A stretch of DNA of 64,000 bases from Steroidobacter denitrificans (GTDB lineage Bacteria > Pseudomonadota > Gammaproteobacteria > Steroidobacterales > Steroidobacteraceae), in contig NZ_CP011971.1 of NCBI RefSeq assembly GCF_001579945.1, positions 2,912,030-2,976,029 of the forward strand, in the 5' to 3' direction. How positions within the stretch are numbered: position 1 is the stretch's first letter; each line of letters begins with the position of its first letter. Made by a program: the position numbers and the translations under genes. The notes under the pieces were generated by a model. The model did not search any database and had not been told where the DNA came from. It was given only the letters and a program-made list of their open reading frames with translations. Of the stretch, positions 8,385-20,008 are shown piece by piece.

Positions 8385-9425
8385 ATGAAAACTCCAAACC
8401 TCCTCTTCAAGAAAACCCGTTGGGTCGTGATCGCCGTCGTCGTGCTCGCTCTTGGCGGCGCACTGGCGTTCTGGTTGTCGCGCGACCATGGACAACAAGA
8501 TGCATTGCGCCTCTACGGCAACGTCGACATCCGCGAGGTGCAACTGGCCTTCCGTCAGCCCGGGCGCGTGATGCAAATGGCTTTCGATGAGGGCGATGCC
8601 GTCAGCGCGGGCGCGCGCCTGGCGGCGCTTGACGCGCAACCCTATCGGGAAGCACTTGCGGCAGCACAGGCCCAGGTGCAGGTGGCGCAGGCGGAACTGG
8701 CCAAGCTGCGCCGCGGTCTGCGACCGCAGGAAATCACCCAGGCGCGCGAAGCCCTCAGGCAGGCCCAGGCGCTCGCCACCGAGACCGAGCGCAATTTCCA
8801 GCGCCAGAGTGGCCTGCTGGCATCGGGCGCCAGCAGCCAGCGCACGGTCGATGCAGCCCGCACGGCGCGCGACCAGGCAGCCGCTGGCGTCGAAGCGGCC
8901 AAGGCGGCCCTGTCGCAAGCATCCGAAGGTTTTCGCAAGGAAGACATCGCCGCGGCAGAAGCTCGCCTTGCGGCCGCACAGGCTGCCGCAGCGCAAGCCA
9001 CGACAGCCTTGGCGGACACCGAGTTGATGGCGCCCAGTAGCGGCACCGTCATCGCACGAGTGCGGGAGCCCGGCAGCATGGTCGCAAGCCAGAGCGCGGT
9101 CTACAGCCTGAGCCTGGACAAGCCGGTTTACGTGCGCGCCTACGTGGGCGAGTCGGACTTGGGGCGCATCGCGCCCGGTACTGTGGTGCGCGTCAAAAGC
9201 GATTCATCAGAGAAGGTCTATCGCGGCCAGATCGGCTTCATCTCGCCGCGCGCCGAGTTCACCCCCAAGACGGTGGAGACGACGGATTTGCGCACGGATC
9301 TGGTCTACCGCCTGCGCATCGTCATCGACGAAGCCGACAGCGACAGTGCCTTGCGCCAGGGCATGCCGGTGACGATCGAGGTCGATGCGAAAGCCGGCAC
9401 CCGTATCCCGGCGGGGGAGCGTTGA
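8385..9425 (+). CDS. HlyD-family periplasmic adaptor (YbhG-like)
   Basis: A 346-residue membrane-fusion protein: one N-terminal anchor helix (residues 10-31), a lipoyl/barrel half (LYGNVDIREVQLAFRQPGRV), a long Ala/Gln-rich coiled coil (about residues 85-200) and a second lipoyl/beta half (LMAPSSGTVIARVREPGSMV). It links inner-membrane ABC permeases to an outer-membrane channel. The ABC ATPase gene starts 1 bp after its stop, so translation is coupled. Confidence 0.92.
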   Translation: MKTPNLLFKKTRWVVIAVVVLALGGALAFWLSRDHGQQDALRLYGNVDIREVQLAFRQPGRVMQMAFDEGDAVSAGARLAALDAQPYREALAAAQAQVQVAQAELAKLRRGLRPQEITQAREALRQAQALATETERNFQRQSGLLASGASSQRTVDAARTARDQAAAGVEAAKAALSQASEGFRKEDIAAAEARLAAAQAAAAQATTALADTELMAPSSGTVIARVREPGSMVASQSAVYSLSLDKPVYVRAYVGESDLGRIAPGTVVRVKSDSSEKVYRGQIGFISPRAEFTPKTVETTDLRTDLVYRLRIVIDEADSDSALRQGMPVTIEVDAKAGTRIPAGER

Positions 9426-9426
9426 A

Positions 9427-11195
<1,769 letters not shown>

Positions 11196-11199
<4 letters not shown>

Positions 11200-12365
11200 A
11201 GGGCGCCACAATGCAAAAAGACGGGAGTGGCCCCCTGCAGACCGACTTGCGCCGTTTTGATCTGCGGCGCTTGATCGCCCTGGTGACCAAGGAAAGCTAC
11301 CAGGCGCTGCGCGACCCCTCAACGCTGCTGATCGCGTTCGTGCTGCCGGTGGTGTTGCTGCTGCTGTTCGCCTATGCGGTGTCGCTGGATGCGAAGGATG
11401 TCCGTGTCGGCGTGGTCCTGGAGTCACCCGGCGCATCGGCACAGTCGCTGGCCGCAGCGTTTTCGGGCACCCGCTTCCTGGATACGCACTTCGCTCATGA
11501 CCGACGCGAAGTGGCCAACCAACTGGTCTCAGGCGACCTGCGCGGCTACGTGGTGATCCCGCAGGATTTCGAGCAACGTCTGGCCCTCCGTGGCAGCGAG
11601 CCGCTGGTGCAGATCGTCACCGATGGCTCCTACCCCAATACCGCCAACTACGTCGAGAACTACGCCCGTGGCGTGGTCCAGTCCTGGCGTGCCGGACTGG
11701 ACGTCGGAGTGCCAGCGCAGTCCATCATGCTGGAGCCGCGCTACTGGTTCAACCCCGAGCTGGAAAGCCGACGCGCACTGATTCCCGGCGCCATCGCCAT
11801 CGTCATGACCATCATCGGCACCATGCTGACTGCACTGGTGGTGGCGCGTGAATGGGAGCGCGGCACCATGGAGGCAGTGCTGTCCACGCCGGCCTCGGTG
11901 GCCGAAATCCTGATCGGCAAGCTGCTGCCGTACTTCGCGCTCGGCATGCTGTCCACGCTGGGCGCAGCGGCGCTGGCGGTGTTCGTGTTCGGCGTCCCGA
12001 TGCGCGGCTCCTTGCTATCCTTGTTGCTCTTGTCGACGGTATTCATGGTGCCGGCGCTGGGTCAGGGTCTGCTGATCTCGTCGCTGGCACGCAACCAGTT
12101 CCTAGCCGCGCAGATCGCGCTGTTCACGGGCTTCCTGCCGGCCTTCATGTTGTCGGGCTTTCTGTACGAGATCGACGCCATGCCGGCACCGATCCGCGCC
12201 ATCACCTTGGTGGTTCCGGCGCGCTACTTCGTCGATTCGCTGAAGACGGTGTTCCTGGCCGGCGACATCTGGGCCGTGTTCCTGCCCAACCTGGCGGCCA
12301 TGGCGGCCATCGGGGTGCTGTTCTTCGTGATCGCCAAGCGCGCCACGCGCAAGAACCTGGAGTGA
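11196..12365 (+). CDS. ABC-2 type permease (YbhS-like)
   Basis: A 389-residue ABC-2 permease: one N-terminal transmembrane helix (LIAFVLPVVLLLLFAYAVSL), a large periplasmic loop (residues 55-175), then five helices, with the family signature REWERGTMEAVLSTPAS before helix 3. It forms the channel with the next permease, energised by the tandem ATPase. The start overlaps the ATPase stop (ATGA); an ATG at 11211 is a possible alternative. Confidence 0.92.
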
Positions 12366-12369
12366 CGCG

Positions 12370-13488
12370 ATGTTGACTTCCACATTCTCGTTCACCCGCC
12401 TGCGCGCCCAGTTCATCAAGGAAGTGCTCAGCGTCCTGCGCGACCCGCGCAGCCGCATGGTGGTGTTCGTGCCGCCGATCCTGCAGTTGCTGGTGTTCGC
12501 CTTTGCCGCGACGCTGGAAGTGCGCAACGTCGATATCGCCGTCTACGATCAGGATGCGGGGCGGTGGTCGCACGAGTTGGTACAGCGCCTGGACAGCGCC
12601 CGCTTCATCACCCACGTCCGGCATGTCGACAGCCAGCAGCAGCTCCACGAGCTGATCGACCGTGGCGAGGTGATCGCCGCGCTCGCCATCCCGGTGGATT
12701 TCTCGCGCTCCATCGCCGCCGGCGAAAGTGGCCGCGCGCAAGTACTGGTCGATGGCCGGCGCAGCAACTCCGGGCAGATCACCGTGGCCTATCTGTCCAC
12801 CATCGCCGCCGATGTCGGCGCCGAGGTCGTGCCCGACGCCCAGGCACCAACGCCCGTGGTCGTGCGCCACTGGTTCAACCCGAATCTGGTCTACCGCTGG
12901 TTCATCGTGCCCGGCCTGACGGGCATCCTGGCGCTGTTCAGCGCGCTGCTCATCACCTCGCTGTCGATCGCGCGCGAACGTGAACTCGGGACCTTCGACC
13001 AGTTGCTGGTGTCGCCCACCTCGACGCCAGAGATCATCATTTCCAAATCACTGCCGGCGCTGGCGATCGGCACGCTGCTGGGTTTGTTCATGATCAGCGC
13101 AGGCGTGTTCCTGTTCGGCATTCCATTTACCGGCTCGTTCGCACTTCTGCTCGCCAGCCTGGTGCTGTTCATCGCCTCGGTGGTCGGCATCGGCCTGATG
13201 ATTTCCGCCGTCAGCATGACGCAGCAGCAGGCCATCCTGGGTGCGTTCGCCATTGGCGTGCCGGCGGTGCTGATGTCCGGCTTTGCGACGCCTGTGGAAA
13301 ACATGCCTGTCGTCCTGCAATGGCTGGCTCAGGCCATCCCACTGACCCATTTCCTCATCATCGTCGAAGGCAGCTTTCTCAAGGCCATGCCGCCCGGTGA
13401 CATTCTCGCCAGCTTGTGGCCACTGGCGGTCATCGCCCTAGCCACGCTGACGATGGCCACCGTATTCGTCCGAGGACGCCTGCAATGA
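12370..13488 (+). CDS. ABC-2 type permease (YbhR-like)
   Basis: A 372-residue paralogue of the preceding permease with the same layout: first helix MVVFVPPILQLLVFAFAA, a periplasmic domain, signature RERELGTFDQLLVSPTSTPE, then five helices. It lies 4 bp after the first permease and overlaps the NodT-like gene by 4 bp, so the two permeases, ATPase, adaptor and outer-membrane channel look like one machine. The substrate is not deducible. Confidence 0.92.
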   Translation: MLTSTFSFTRLRAQFIKEVLSVLRDPRSRMVVFVPPILQLLVFAFAATLEVRNVDIAVYDQDAGRWSHELVQRLDSARFITHVRHVDSQQQLHELIDRGEVIAALAIPVDFSRSIAAGESGRAQVLVDGRRSNSGQITVAYLSTIAADVGAEVVPDAQAPTPVVVRHWFNPNLVYRWFIVPGLTGILALFSALLITSLSIARERELGTFDQLLVSPTSTPEIIISKSLPALAIGTLLGLFMISAGVFLFGIPFTGSFALLLASLVLFIASVVGIGLMISAVSMTQQQAILGAFAIGVPAVLMSGFATPVENMPVVLQWLAQAIPLTHFLIIVEGSFLKAMPPGDILASLWPLAVIALATLTMATVFVRGRLQ

Positions 13489-15023
13489 AATCCAAGCCTC
13501 GCACTCCCTTTCTTCGCGCAACCGTCACTGGCCTGACCCCTGGGCGCGCGCGTCCGCTCGCGCTGGCCCTGTCCTGCGTGCTGCTGACTGCCTGCGCAAG
13601 CGTGGGCCCCGACTACCGCGAGCCGCCGCCGGTCAACGTCGGCAGCGGCTGGAGCTTGCCGTTGGCAAACGAATCCCAGTCCGCGGACTTGAGCCAATGG
13701 TGGTCTGCACTAGACGATCCCATCCTCGATCGCCTGATGGCCACGGCGCTGGCACAGAACCTGGATCTGCGCCAGGCTGCGGCACGCATCGATGAGGCAC
13801 GCGCCCTGCGCGATCGTGTGGCCGGCGAGGCATTGCCCACCGCCGCCGCTGGCGCGAGCGTCAACCGGCGCCGTCAAAGCGAGAACGGACCCCTGCCCGT
13901 AGGCTCCATCCCCGGTCTTGACGCCACGCAGACCATCTACGACGCGGGCTTCGACGCGGCCTGGGAGGTCGACTTGTTCGGGGCCAAGCGGCGCGCGCTG
14001 GAAGGCGCCAGTGCCCGCCTGCAGGCGACTGAAGCCGAGGCACAGGGCGTACGCATGCGCATCGTGGCCGAGGTCGCGCGCACCTGGTTCACCGCCGTCG
14101 GCGCCCGCTATGAGTTGCACGCACAACAGGCCACGCTGGATACGCTGCAGCAGACCTTGGAATTGGTGCGCCTGCGGCATGCGCTGGGCGATGCGTCGGC
14201 CGCCGGCGTGGAGGCGGCGTACGCTCAATGGACAGCAGTCAACGCGCTCATCCCGGATATCCAGGCGCGTCAGCGCGCCGCAGTGCTTAGCCTGGGCGTG
14301 CTGCTGGGCGCACCGCCGGAGAGGGAACTGGCACTGCTTGACGGCCCTTTGACTCCGAGCACGCTGCGGGCGCTGCCGGTGGGCGAGCGCGCCGACATGC
14401 TCCGCCGACGCCCGGACGTGCTGGCTGCGGAACGTCGCCTGGCAGCGAGTTCTGCCGACATCGGCGTGGCCACGGCCGAGTTGTTCCCGAAGCTCTCCAT
14501 CGGTGTTGGCGGCGGGTTCCAAGCGCTCAGCACGGGCGATTGGTTCGATGCCTCCAGCTCGCGTTTCTCCATCCTGCCGCTGATTTCCTGGCGCCTGTTC
14601 GACGGTGGCCGTGTGCGCGCCGAAATTCGGGCGCGCGAGGCCGCCGAGCGGCAGGCCGCGCTGGCCTATGAGCAGGCCGTGCTGACGGCGCTGGGCGACG
14701 CCGAGCGCGCCCTGGGCGACTACCACGGCGGGCTAGACACGCTTGAGCGCCGTGGCATGTCACTGGATGCCGCACGCACCAGCTACGGCCACGCCAAGGC
14801 TCGCTACGCCGCGGGCGACATCGCCCTGGTCGAGCTGCTGGCCGCCCAGCGCAGCCTGCACGAGGCCGAAACCGCAGCCGCGCGGGCCCATACCAACGCG
14901 GCCGTGCAATTGGTGGCGCTATACAAGGCTCTTGGTGGTGGCTGGGACGCATCCACAGCGGCATCGACCGCAACCCATCCGCTTCGGGGCGCTAACGCCC
15001 CCGTCGCGTTTTCAAGCCGCTGA
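13485..15023 (+). CDS. NodT-family outer-membrane efflux lipoprotein
   Basis: A 512-residue TolC-like channel of the NodT/OprM family. A signal peptide ends in a lipobox (CVLLTAC, Cys about residue 34), followed by VGPDYREPP typical of the family, then two OEP repeats with long helices. ATG 13485 overlaps the permease stop. It completes a tripartite ABC export system with the HlyD protein. Confidence 0.92.
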   Translation: MKSKPRTPFLRATVTGLTPGRARPLALALSCVLLTACASVGPDYREPPPVNVGSGWSLPLANESQSADLSQWWSALDDPILDRLMATALAQNLDLRQAAARIDEARALRDRVAGEALPTAAAGASVNRRRQSENGPLPVGSIPGLDATQTIYDAGFDAAWEVDLFGAKRRALEGASARLQATEAEAQGVRMRIVAEVARTWFTAVGARYELHAQQATLDTLQQTLELVRLRHALGDASAAGVEAAYAQWTAVNALIPDIQARQRAAVLSLGVLLGAPPERELALLDGPLTPSTLRALPVGERADMLRRRPDVLAAERRLAASSADIGVATAELFPKLSIGVGGGFQALSTGDWFDASSSRFSILPLISWRLFDGGRVRAEIRAREAAERQAALAYEQAVLTALGDAERALGDYHGGLDTLERRGMSLDAARTSYGHAKARYAAGDIALVELLAAQRSLHEAETAAARAHTNAAVQLVALYKALGGGWDASTAASTATHPLRGANAPVAFSSR

Positions 15024-15043
15024 CGAAACACAAGGAGACCATT

Positions 15044-15253
15044 ATGCAAATCAACGTTGGAAGTGTCGACCGCATTGTCCGCATCGTCCTCGGGCTGATT
15101 CTGCTCAGCCTGCCGTTGTGGCTGGACTCGCCCTGGCGCTGGCTGGGGCTCATCGGAATCATGCCCCTCATCACCGGCCTGGCTGGTCGCTGTCCGGGCT
15201 ACCGTCTGCTTGGCCTGAGCACTTGCCCGATACAAAAGAAAAATCCGGAGTGA
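15044..15253 (+). CDS. DUF2892 membrane protein
   Basis: A 69-residue protein with two transmembrane helices (IVRIVLGLILLSLPLWL and LGLIGIMPLITGLAGRCPGY) and the NVGxxDRIVRIxLGL start and RCPxYxLLGxxTC end that define DUF2892 (the membrane part of YgaP). Free-standing forms have no known function; the two Cys near the end suggest thiol or sulfur chemistry. A good ribosome site (aaggagacc) precedes it, and the MBL gene starts 8 bp after its stop. Confidence 0.88.
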   Translation: MQINVGSVDRIVRIVLGLILLSLPLWLDSPWRWLGLIGIMPLITGLAGRCPGYRLLGLSTCPIQKKNPE

Positions 15254-15260
15254 ACGTCCC

Positions 15261-16670
15261 ATGAAACTGCATTTTCTGGGCGCTGCGCGCGAAGTTACCG
15301 GGTCGTGTTTCCTGGTGGAAGCGCTCAACGTACGCTTCCTGGTGGATTGCGGCATGGTTCAGGGCGGAAGCACGGCGGCAGCACGTAACCATGAGCCATT
15401 CCCGTTCGACCCGGCGTCGATTGATTTTGTGCTCCTGACCCATGCCCACATCGACCACAGCGGGCTATTGCCCAAACTCACGCGCGCAGGATTCAAGGGG
15501 TCTATCTACGCCACGCCAGCCACGGTTGATCTGCTCGGGGTGATGCTGCCCGATAGCGCTCACATCCAGGAAAGCGACGCGAAGCGGGATGCCAAGCGAT
15601 TCAAAGAGAAGACCGTGCTGCCACCCCTGTATACCCTGCAGGATGCACACGAATGCCTGCAGCAGGTACGAGGCATCGAATACGACCGGGAGTTCGCTCC
15701 CCGCGTCGGGGTGCGCGCTCGCTTTCGTGATGCCGGACACATCCTCGGGTCGGCCATCATTGAAGTCTGGGTTACCGAATATGGCTACCCGACAAAACTC
15801 GTATTCAGCGGAGACCTTGGGCAACCGGGACGGCCGATCCTGCGCGACCCGACACCCATCGAGGACGCCGACATCCTCGTCATCGAGTCCACCTACGGCG
15901 ACCGCCGGCACAAGGATTTTTCGGTGACCGAAGCGGACATGATCGGCATCATCGAGAAAACCCTGTTCGAGCGCGGCGGCAACGTCATCGTGCCGGCCTT
16001 CGCGGTTGGCCGAACCCAGGAAGTCCTTTATCACCTGCATCGACTCACCTGCGAGGGGTGGTTGCGACAACCGATGGTATTCGTCGATTCGCCGATGGCC
16101 ACCGAGGCCACACGCATCACGCGTGAACATCTCGAATTGTTCGACGAACAGGCGAAGCGGTTGGCAGGATGGCACGCGCGCGGCCAGAACCTCCCATACC
16201 TGAGTTTCACAGCGAGCGCTGAGGAGTCGATGGCGCTGAACCGGATCCGCTCCGGGGCCATCATCATCTCTGCCAGCGGCATGTGCGATGCGGGACGTAT
16301 CCGGCACCACCTGCGCCACAACTTGCCACGCCGGGAGTGCAGCATCTTGTTTCCCGGCTTCCAGGCGCAGGGGACGCTTGGCCGGCGCCTGATCGAGGGG
16401 GCCGAACGTGTACGCATCTTCGGTGAGGACATCCCGGTACGTGCGGCGATCCACAGCGTGGACGGCCTCTCGGCGCATGCCGACCAGAAGGCGTTGCTGG
16501 ATTGGGCTCGGGGTTTTGTTCACCCACCGGCGCAAACCTTCGTGGTGCATGGGGAACTGTCCGCCGCGCAGGCCTTCGCCGAACTCCTGCAACAGCAACT
16601 CGGCTGGCAGGTCACGGTGCCCGAGCATGGTCATGCACTGCGCTGGCCGGACTTTCTGGCGCACGAGTGA
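15261..16670 (+). CDS. MBL-fold beta-CASP ribonuclease-like protein
   Basis: A 469-residue metallo-beta-lactamase with HAHIDH zinc ligands at 61-66, a later HILGSA and GDLG, a beta-CASP domain, and a C-terminal RMMBL domain (HSVDGLSAHADQ). This is the CPSF73/YsmA-like architecture for RNA cleavage. Bacterial copies of this form are often found with PHA and stress genes, but their substrate is unproven. It overlaps the LOG-like gene by 1 bp (TGATG). Confidence 0.88.
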   Translation: MKLHFLGAAREVTGSCFLVEALNVRFLVDCGMVQGGSTAAARNHEPFPFDPASIDFVLLTHAHIDHSGLLPKLTRAGFKGSIYATPATVDLLGVMLPDSAHIQESDAKRDAKRFKEKTVLPPLYTLQDAHECLQQVRGIEYDREFAPRVGVRARFRDAGHILGSAIIEVWVTEYGYPTKLVFSGDLGQPGRPILRDPTPIEDADILVIESTYGDRRHKDFSVTEADMIGIIEKTLFERGGNVIVPAFAVGRTQEVLYHLHRLTCEGWLRQPMVFVDSPMATEATRITREHLELFDEQAKRLAGWHARGQNLPYLSFTASAEESMALNRIRSGAIIISASGMCDAGRIRHHLRHNLPRRECSILFPGFQAQGTLGRRLIEGAERVRIFGEDIPVRAAIHSVDGLSAHADQKALLDWARGFVHPPAQTFVVHGELSAAQAFAELLQQQLGWQVTVPEHGHALRWPDFLAHE

Positions 16671-17536
16671 TGAAGCCCGCCGAAGATCTCGCTGAACGCC
16701 TGCGCGCCATCCGCGAGTCGCCAACGTACCGTCTTGCGTACGAAGACATCGAGCTGCTTGGCCAGGACGAACTGCGGCCGCTGCGACTACAACTCGAACT
16801 GCTCAAACCTGAGCGCATCCTGCACGAGCAAGGCATCCGCTCGACGGTAGTGGTCTTCGGCAGCGCACGCGTGAGCGATACCGAGACGGCAGAGACCCGC
16901 CTTGGCGCGCTGGAGCGTCAGGCGCTCGTCACTGCGGAGAATGCCGGGCTGAGGCAAGAGCTTGCGCGAGCCCACCGCCGGGTCGAACAGGCACGTCATT
17001 ACGAGCAAGCGAGGCGTTTCTCGGGTCTGATTTCGGCGCGTTTTCAGCAGCAGAACCGCCGTGATTTCATCGTCGTCACCGGGGGTGGGCCAGGCATCAT
17101 GGAGGCCGCCAACCGCGGTGCTTTCGAGGTTGGCGCACGCTCGATTGGCCTCAACATCACGCTGCCGCACGAACAGGCACCCAACCCCTACATGTGCCCG
17201 GACCTGGCGTTCAGGTTCCACTATTTCGCGCTGCGCAAGATGCATTTCTTGTTGCACGCCAAGGGCTTGGTGGCATTCCCCGGTGGCTATGGAACGCTTG
17301 ATGAGCTGTTCGAGGTGCTCACCCTGATCCAGACCGGAAAGATGCAGCGGATTCCGGTGGTACTAGTCGGTCGTGCATTCTGGCGTCGCGTAGTTGATTT
17401 CGATCTTCTGCTCGACGAAGGCTATGTCTCTCCATCCGATCTCGACTTGTTCACTTGCGTCGACGAAGCCGAGGAAATCGTCAGTGCCCTCGAACGCTTC
17501 TACGTCAACAGGGTGGCAGGCGATGGGGCAACATGA
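16670..17536 (+). CDS. LOG-family (TIGR00730) nucleotide-processing protein
   Basis: A 288-residue Rossmann-fold protein with the LOG signatures VTGGGPGIMEAANRGA and FPGGYGTLDELFE. Relatives hydrolyse nucleoside 5'-monophosphates (cytokinin-activating phosphoribohydrolase or PpnN). This is the longer bacterial form with an N-terminal helical region of about 100 residues. The ATG at 16670 shares a base with the MBL stop. Whether it acts on nucleotides from the neighbouring RNase-like protein is inference. Confidence 0.85.
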   Translation: MKPAEDLAERLRAIRESPTYRLAYEDIELLGQDELRPLRLQLELLKPERILHEQGIRSTVVVFGSARVSDTETAETRLGALERQALVTAENAGLRQELARAHRRVEQARHYEQARRFSGLISARFQQQNRRDFIVVTGGGPGIMEAANRGAFEVGARSIGLNITLPHEQAPNPYMCPDLAFRFHYFALRKMHFLLHAKGLVAFPGGYGTLDELFEVLTLIQTGKMQRIPVVLVGRAFWRRVVDFDLLLDEGYVSPSDLDLFTCVDEAEEIVSALERFYVNRVAGDGAT

Positions 17537-18732
17537 TTGGCATCGACGGGTATCTCTGGAGCCTGCGCGGCACCAAGGTGCAGCAGCCGATGCAGTGCGC
17601 CGCCTTGTTGATTGCGGGTGCATTGTTCAGCCCGATTGATGCTTTCGGTTCCGAAGTCTCGCTCTCTGCAAATCCTCCCTCCTGCTCGCCAGAGCAATCC
17701 CTGCGCTGGCGGGGCGGCACCCTGCGTCTGGAGAACGATTTGTTCACCGGCTCCGATCGCAACTATACCAACGGTGTCGCGCTAACAGCAGTCTCACGCG
17801 ATCTGCAAGGCGGGCTCCGTCCGGAGTGCCTGCCCCAGCCGATTGGTTTGTACGCCCGCTTCATCGGCTGGGCTGATCCCGGGTTCTGGCGCGATTCCGG
17901 CGCCCAGACATCGTCGCAAAACCTCGTCGTGCGCTTTGGCCAGTCCATGTACACGCCCGAGAACAAGACACGCACCGATGTGATTCCAGATGACCGACCG
18001 TACGCTGGTTTGCTCTACCTGGGTTTGGCGTGGAATCGCCGCATCCACCCACAAGCCGCCAGCTACGAAATGCTTGACGTGCGTGAGTTGACCCTGGGCG
18101 TGATCGGCCCCTGGTCGCTGGCCGAGCAATCTCAGGATCTGGTGCATCGGGCACGCGGCATTGAGCGCTTTCGCGGCTGGGACAACCAGTTGCGCAACGA
18201 GCCGGCGTTTCAGATGGCCATGGAGCGCAAGTTCAAGGCGTACACGGAGGGTGCTGTCCGTCCTGGATGGGGCAGCGACGTGATCGGCGGCTATGCATTG
18301 CGGGTTGGAAACATCGAAACCGCCGCCAGTACCGGCGTGGAGTTTCGCGCGGGCTGGAACATACCGAACGACTTCGGCAGCTATCCGATCCGCCCTGGCG
18401 CAGAAAACCGCCCGCCCTCTGGTGTTGCCGATCTGCGCACGACAACGCCGCAATCGGTCCTGGCGCCCAAACCTGGGGCACATGTCTTCCTGAACCTGGA
18501 GGGTAAAGCCGTCGCCTGGGACTTCTCACTCGACGGAAACATGTTCCGGCATAGCCATCATGTCAGCCGGTGGCCTTGGGTCGCGCAAGCAGCTCTCGGC
18601 ATCAGTAGCCAATGGATCGTTGCTGGACGTGGCGTACGGCTCGCCGTGATGCGCGTTTGGAGAACCCGCGAGTTCGACCAGCAGGCGGGCCATCACGCAT
18701 TCGGATCGATCGCGCTGAGTCTGGAATTTTGA
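17533..18732 (+). CDS. lpxR: LpxR-family lipid A 3'-O-deacylase
   Basis: A 399-residue outer-membrane protein: a signal sequence (AALLIAGALFSPIDAFG), then the LpxR signature LRLENDLFTGSDRNYTNGVAL and a beta barrel with alternating strands ending in LSLEF. LpxR removes the 3'-acyloxyacyl group of lipid A in a Ca2+-dependent reaction. It overlaps the LOG gene stop by 4 bp, so it is the last gene of the tetR-led run. Family naming is good; activity is untested. Confidence 0.82.
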   Translation: MIGIDGYLWSLRGTKVQQPMQCAALLIAGALFSPIDAFGSEVSLSANPPSCSPEQSLRWRGGTLRLENDLFTGSDRNYTNGVALTAVSRDLQGGLRPECLPQPIGLYARFIGWADPGFWRDSGAQTSSQNLVVRFGQSMYTPENKTRTDVIPDDRPYAGLLYLGLAWNRRIHPQAASYEMLDVRELTLGVIGPWSLAEQSQDLVHRARGIERFRGWDNQLRNEPAFQMAMERKFKAYTEGAVRPGWGSDVIGGYALRVGNIETAASTGVEFRAGWNIPNDFGSYPIRPGAENRPPSGVADLRTTTPQSVLAPKPGAHVFLNLEGKAVAWDFSLDGNMFRHSHHVSRWPWVAQAALGISSQWIVAGRGVRLAVMRVWRTREFDQQAGHHAFGSIALSLEF

Positions 18733-18792
18733 AGACACCTGCAACCATTCGTTAGACCCAAAGCATTCGTCACAACATCAATGGAGAAATTC

Positions 18793-19254
18793 GTGAGCCA
18801 GCCCTTGAAACCCAGATCGTTCTTCATCGTCTCGCTGTCCGTGCTCTTGGCAACCTTCGCCACGGCACTCGGTGCGCAGTCCGTAGAGGCGGCAAAGCCA
18901 ATGGCGCTTCGTACCATAATGGAAAGGCTTGGTCGCGACATGCAAGCCGTCACGGGCGCGATCTCCAAAGAAGACTGGCCACTGGTCGCCGAGCTAGCAC
19001 CACGAATCGCCAAGCATGCCGAGCCGCCCATGTCGGAAAAGATGCGCATCCTTGCCTGGCTTGGAGCAGACGCTGGAAAGTTTCGGGGTCTTGATGGACA
19101 GGTGCATGACGCCGCGACCGCCATGGGCGAGGCCGCGAAGCGGGGTGACGGCCAAGCAGTCATCGCGACTTTCTCCAAGATCCAGCAAAGCTGCCTAGCC
19201 TGCCACCAGAGTTACCGTCGCTCGTTCGTGGAAAAGTTCTATGGAAGCCGCTAG
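18793..19254 (+). CDS. c'-type monohaem cytochrome, copy 1
   Basis: A 153-residue exported protein: signal peptide (FFIVSLSVLLATFATALGA), a four-helix-like body and a C-terminal CLACH at 134-138, as in cytochromes c'. I chose GTG 18793 because ggaga lies 7 bp before it; an ATG at 18781 is in frame but has no ribosome site. It is about 75-80% alike in protein to the gene at 30897, on the same strand. The IS21-like end begins right at its stop codon, so the last residues may be clipped. Confidence 0.85.
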   Translation: MSQPLKPRSFFIVSLSVLLATFATALGAQSVEAAKPMALRTIMERLGRDMQAVTGAISKEDWPLVAELAPRIAKHAEPPMSEKMRILAWLGADAGKFRGLDGQVHDAATAMGEAAKRGDGQAVIATFSKIQQSCLACHQSYRRSFVEKFYGSR

Positions 19255-19303
19255 TGGGTCAGTATCACACCGGCGCTGACAAGTATTACTCTGGCGCTAA
19301 CAG
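19252..19303 (-). repeat. IS21-family element end with repeated motifs
   Basis: The stretch contains GGCGCTGACA and then GGCGCTAACA about 25 bp apart, behind GGGTCAGTATCACACC. This is the usual look of the multiple terminal repeats at one end of IS21-type elements, and it borders an istB relic on its inner side. Confidence 0.5.
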
Positions 19304-19351
19304 CTAGCAAAGGATGACTGAAGAAATCAAGTTCTGCCCCACGGTTGATGA

Positions 19352-19533
19352 TCAGTTGATCGCCGATTCCGTTGGCGCGCTGGTCTGGTGATCCAAGTCA
19401 GTGCTCCGCTTCGTGCGCAGCCGATAGCTGTCGCCACCGGGCGGTTGCCGGTCACCGGCATCGAGCCCCACTCGTAGCGGCGGCTCACGATCTCGAAGAA
19501 CAGTGCGAATGTCCTGCTAAGTGGCGGCTTCAC
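19352..19533 (-). pseudogene. istB C-terminal relic (IS21 family)
   Basis: The minus strand reads ALFFEIVSRRYEWGSMPVT, the IstB segment 'LFxLVSRRYERGSxxLTSN'. After a small deletion and frame change it reads DSYRLRTKRST down to a stop at 19352, the normal IstB C-terminus. The body of the gene is gone. It differs from the intact istB at 54367. Confidence 0.6.
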
Positions 19534-20008
19534 CGTCGAGAACCGGCGGTGCTTCGACTCCGGTGAACGCTCGAAGGCCCGCTTCCTGCGCTTGCACAGG
19601 CACCTGTGCCCGCAGGGCCCGGCCGCGGCCGCAAGGCGCTTGTTGCGCGCGAGGTTCGCATCAAGGCGGGCGAGACCACCGTATCGAAGGCCACATCACG
19701 CTAGACTCGAAGTCGCGGACGGTTCGCGCGACGGTCAATGCCCACCAAGCGCTCATCCAGCGCCGGAAAACTCGCCGCGGGCACGTCGAATACGAGACGG
19801 TCGGCCAGGTCGACGCGGACGAGCGCTTCGCACTGGCGCACCTCAAGCGTCGAAGCGAGCAGGTTGTGTAACTAAGCCTGCTCGATCGCGTCTGCAAGCG
19901 ACTGCGGACATGCGCCGGTCTCCAAGCCAGCAGCGCCAAGTTCATTGCTGGAGTTCCCAGGATTTAGTGGAGAGTGGTATATAGCAAGCGTCTCCTGGGA
20001 GTTACTCC
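19534..20008. other. Degenerate stretch without recognisable gene
   Basis: Both strands carry short open frames (for example minus 19700-19880 with LVRVDLADRLVFDVP) but no start, ribosome site or family I can name. It lies between an istB relic and an IS3-like relic, so it is probably eroded mobile DNA. Confidence 0.4.
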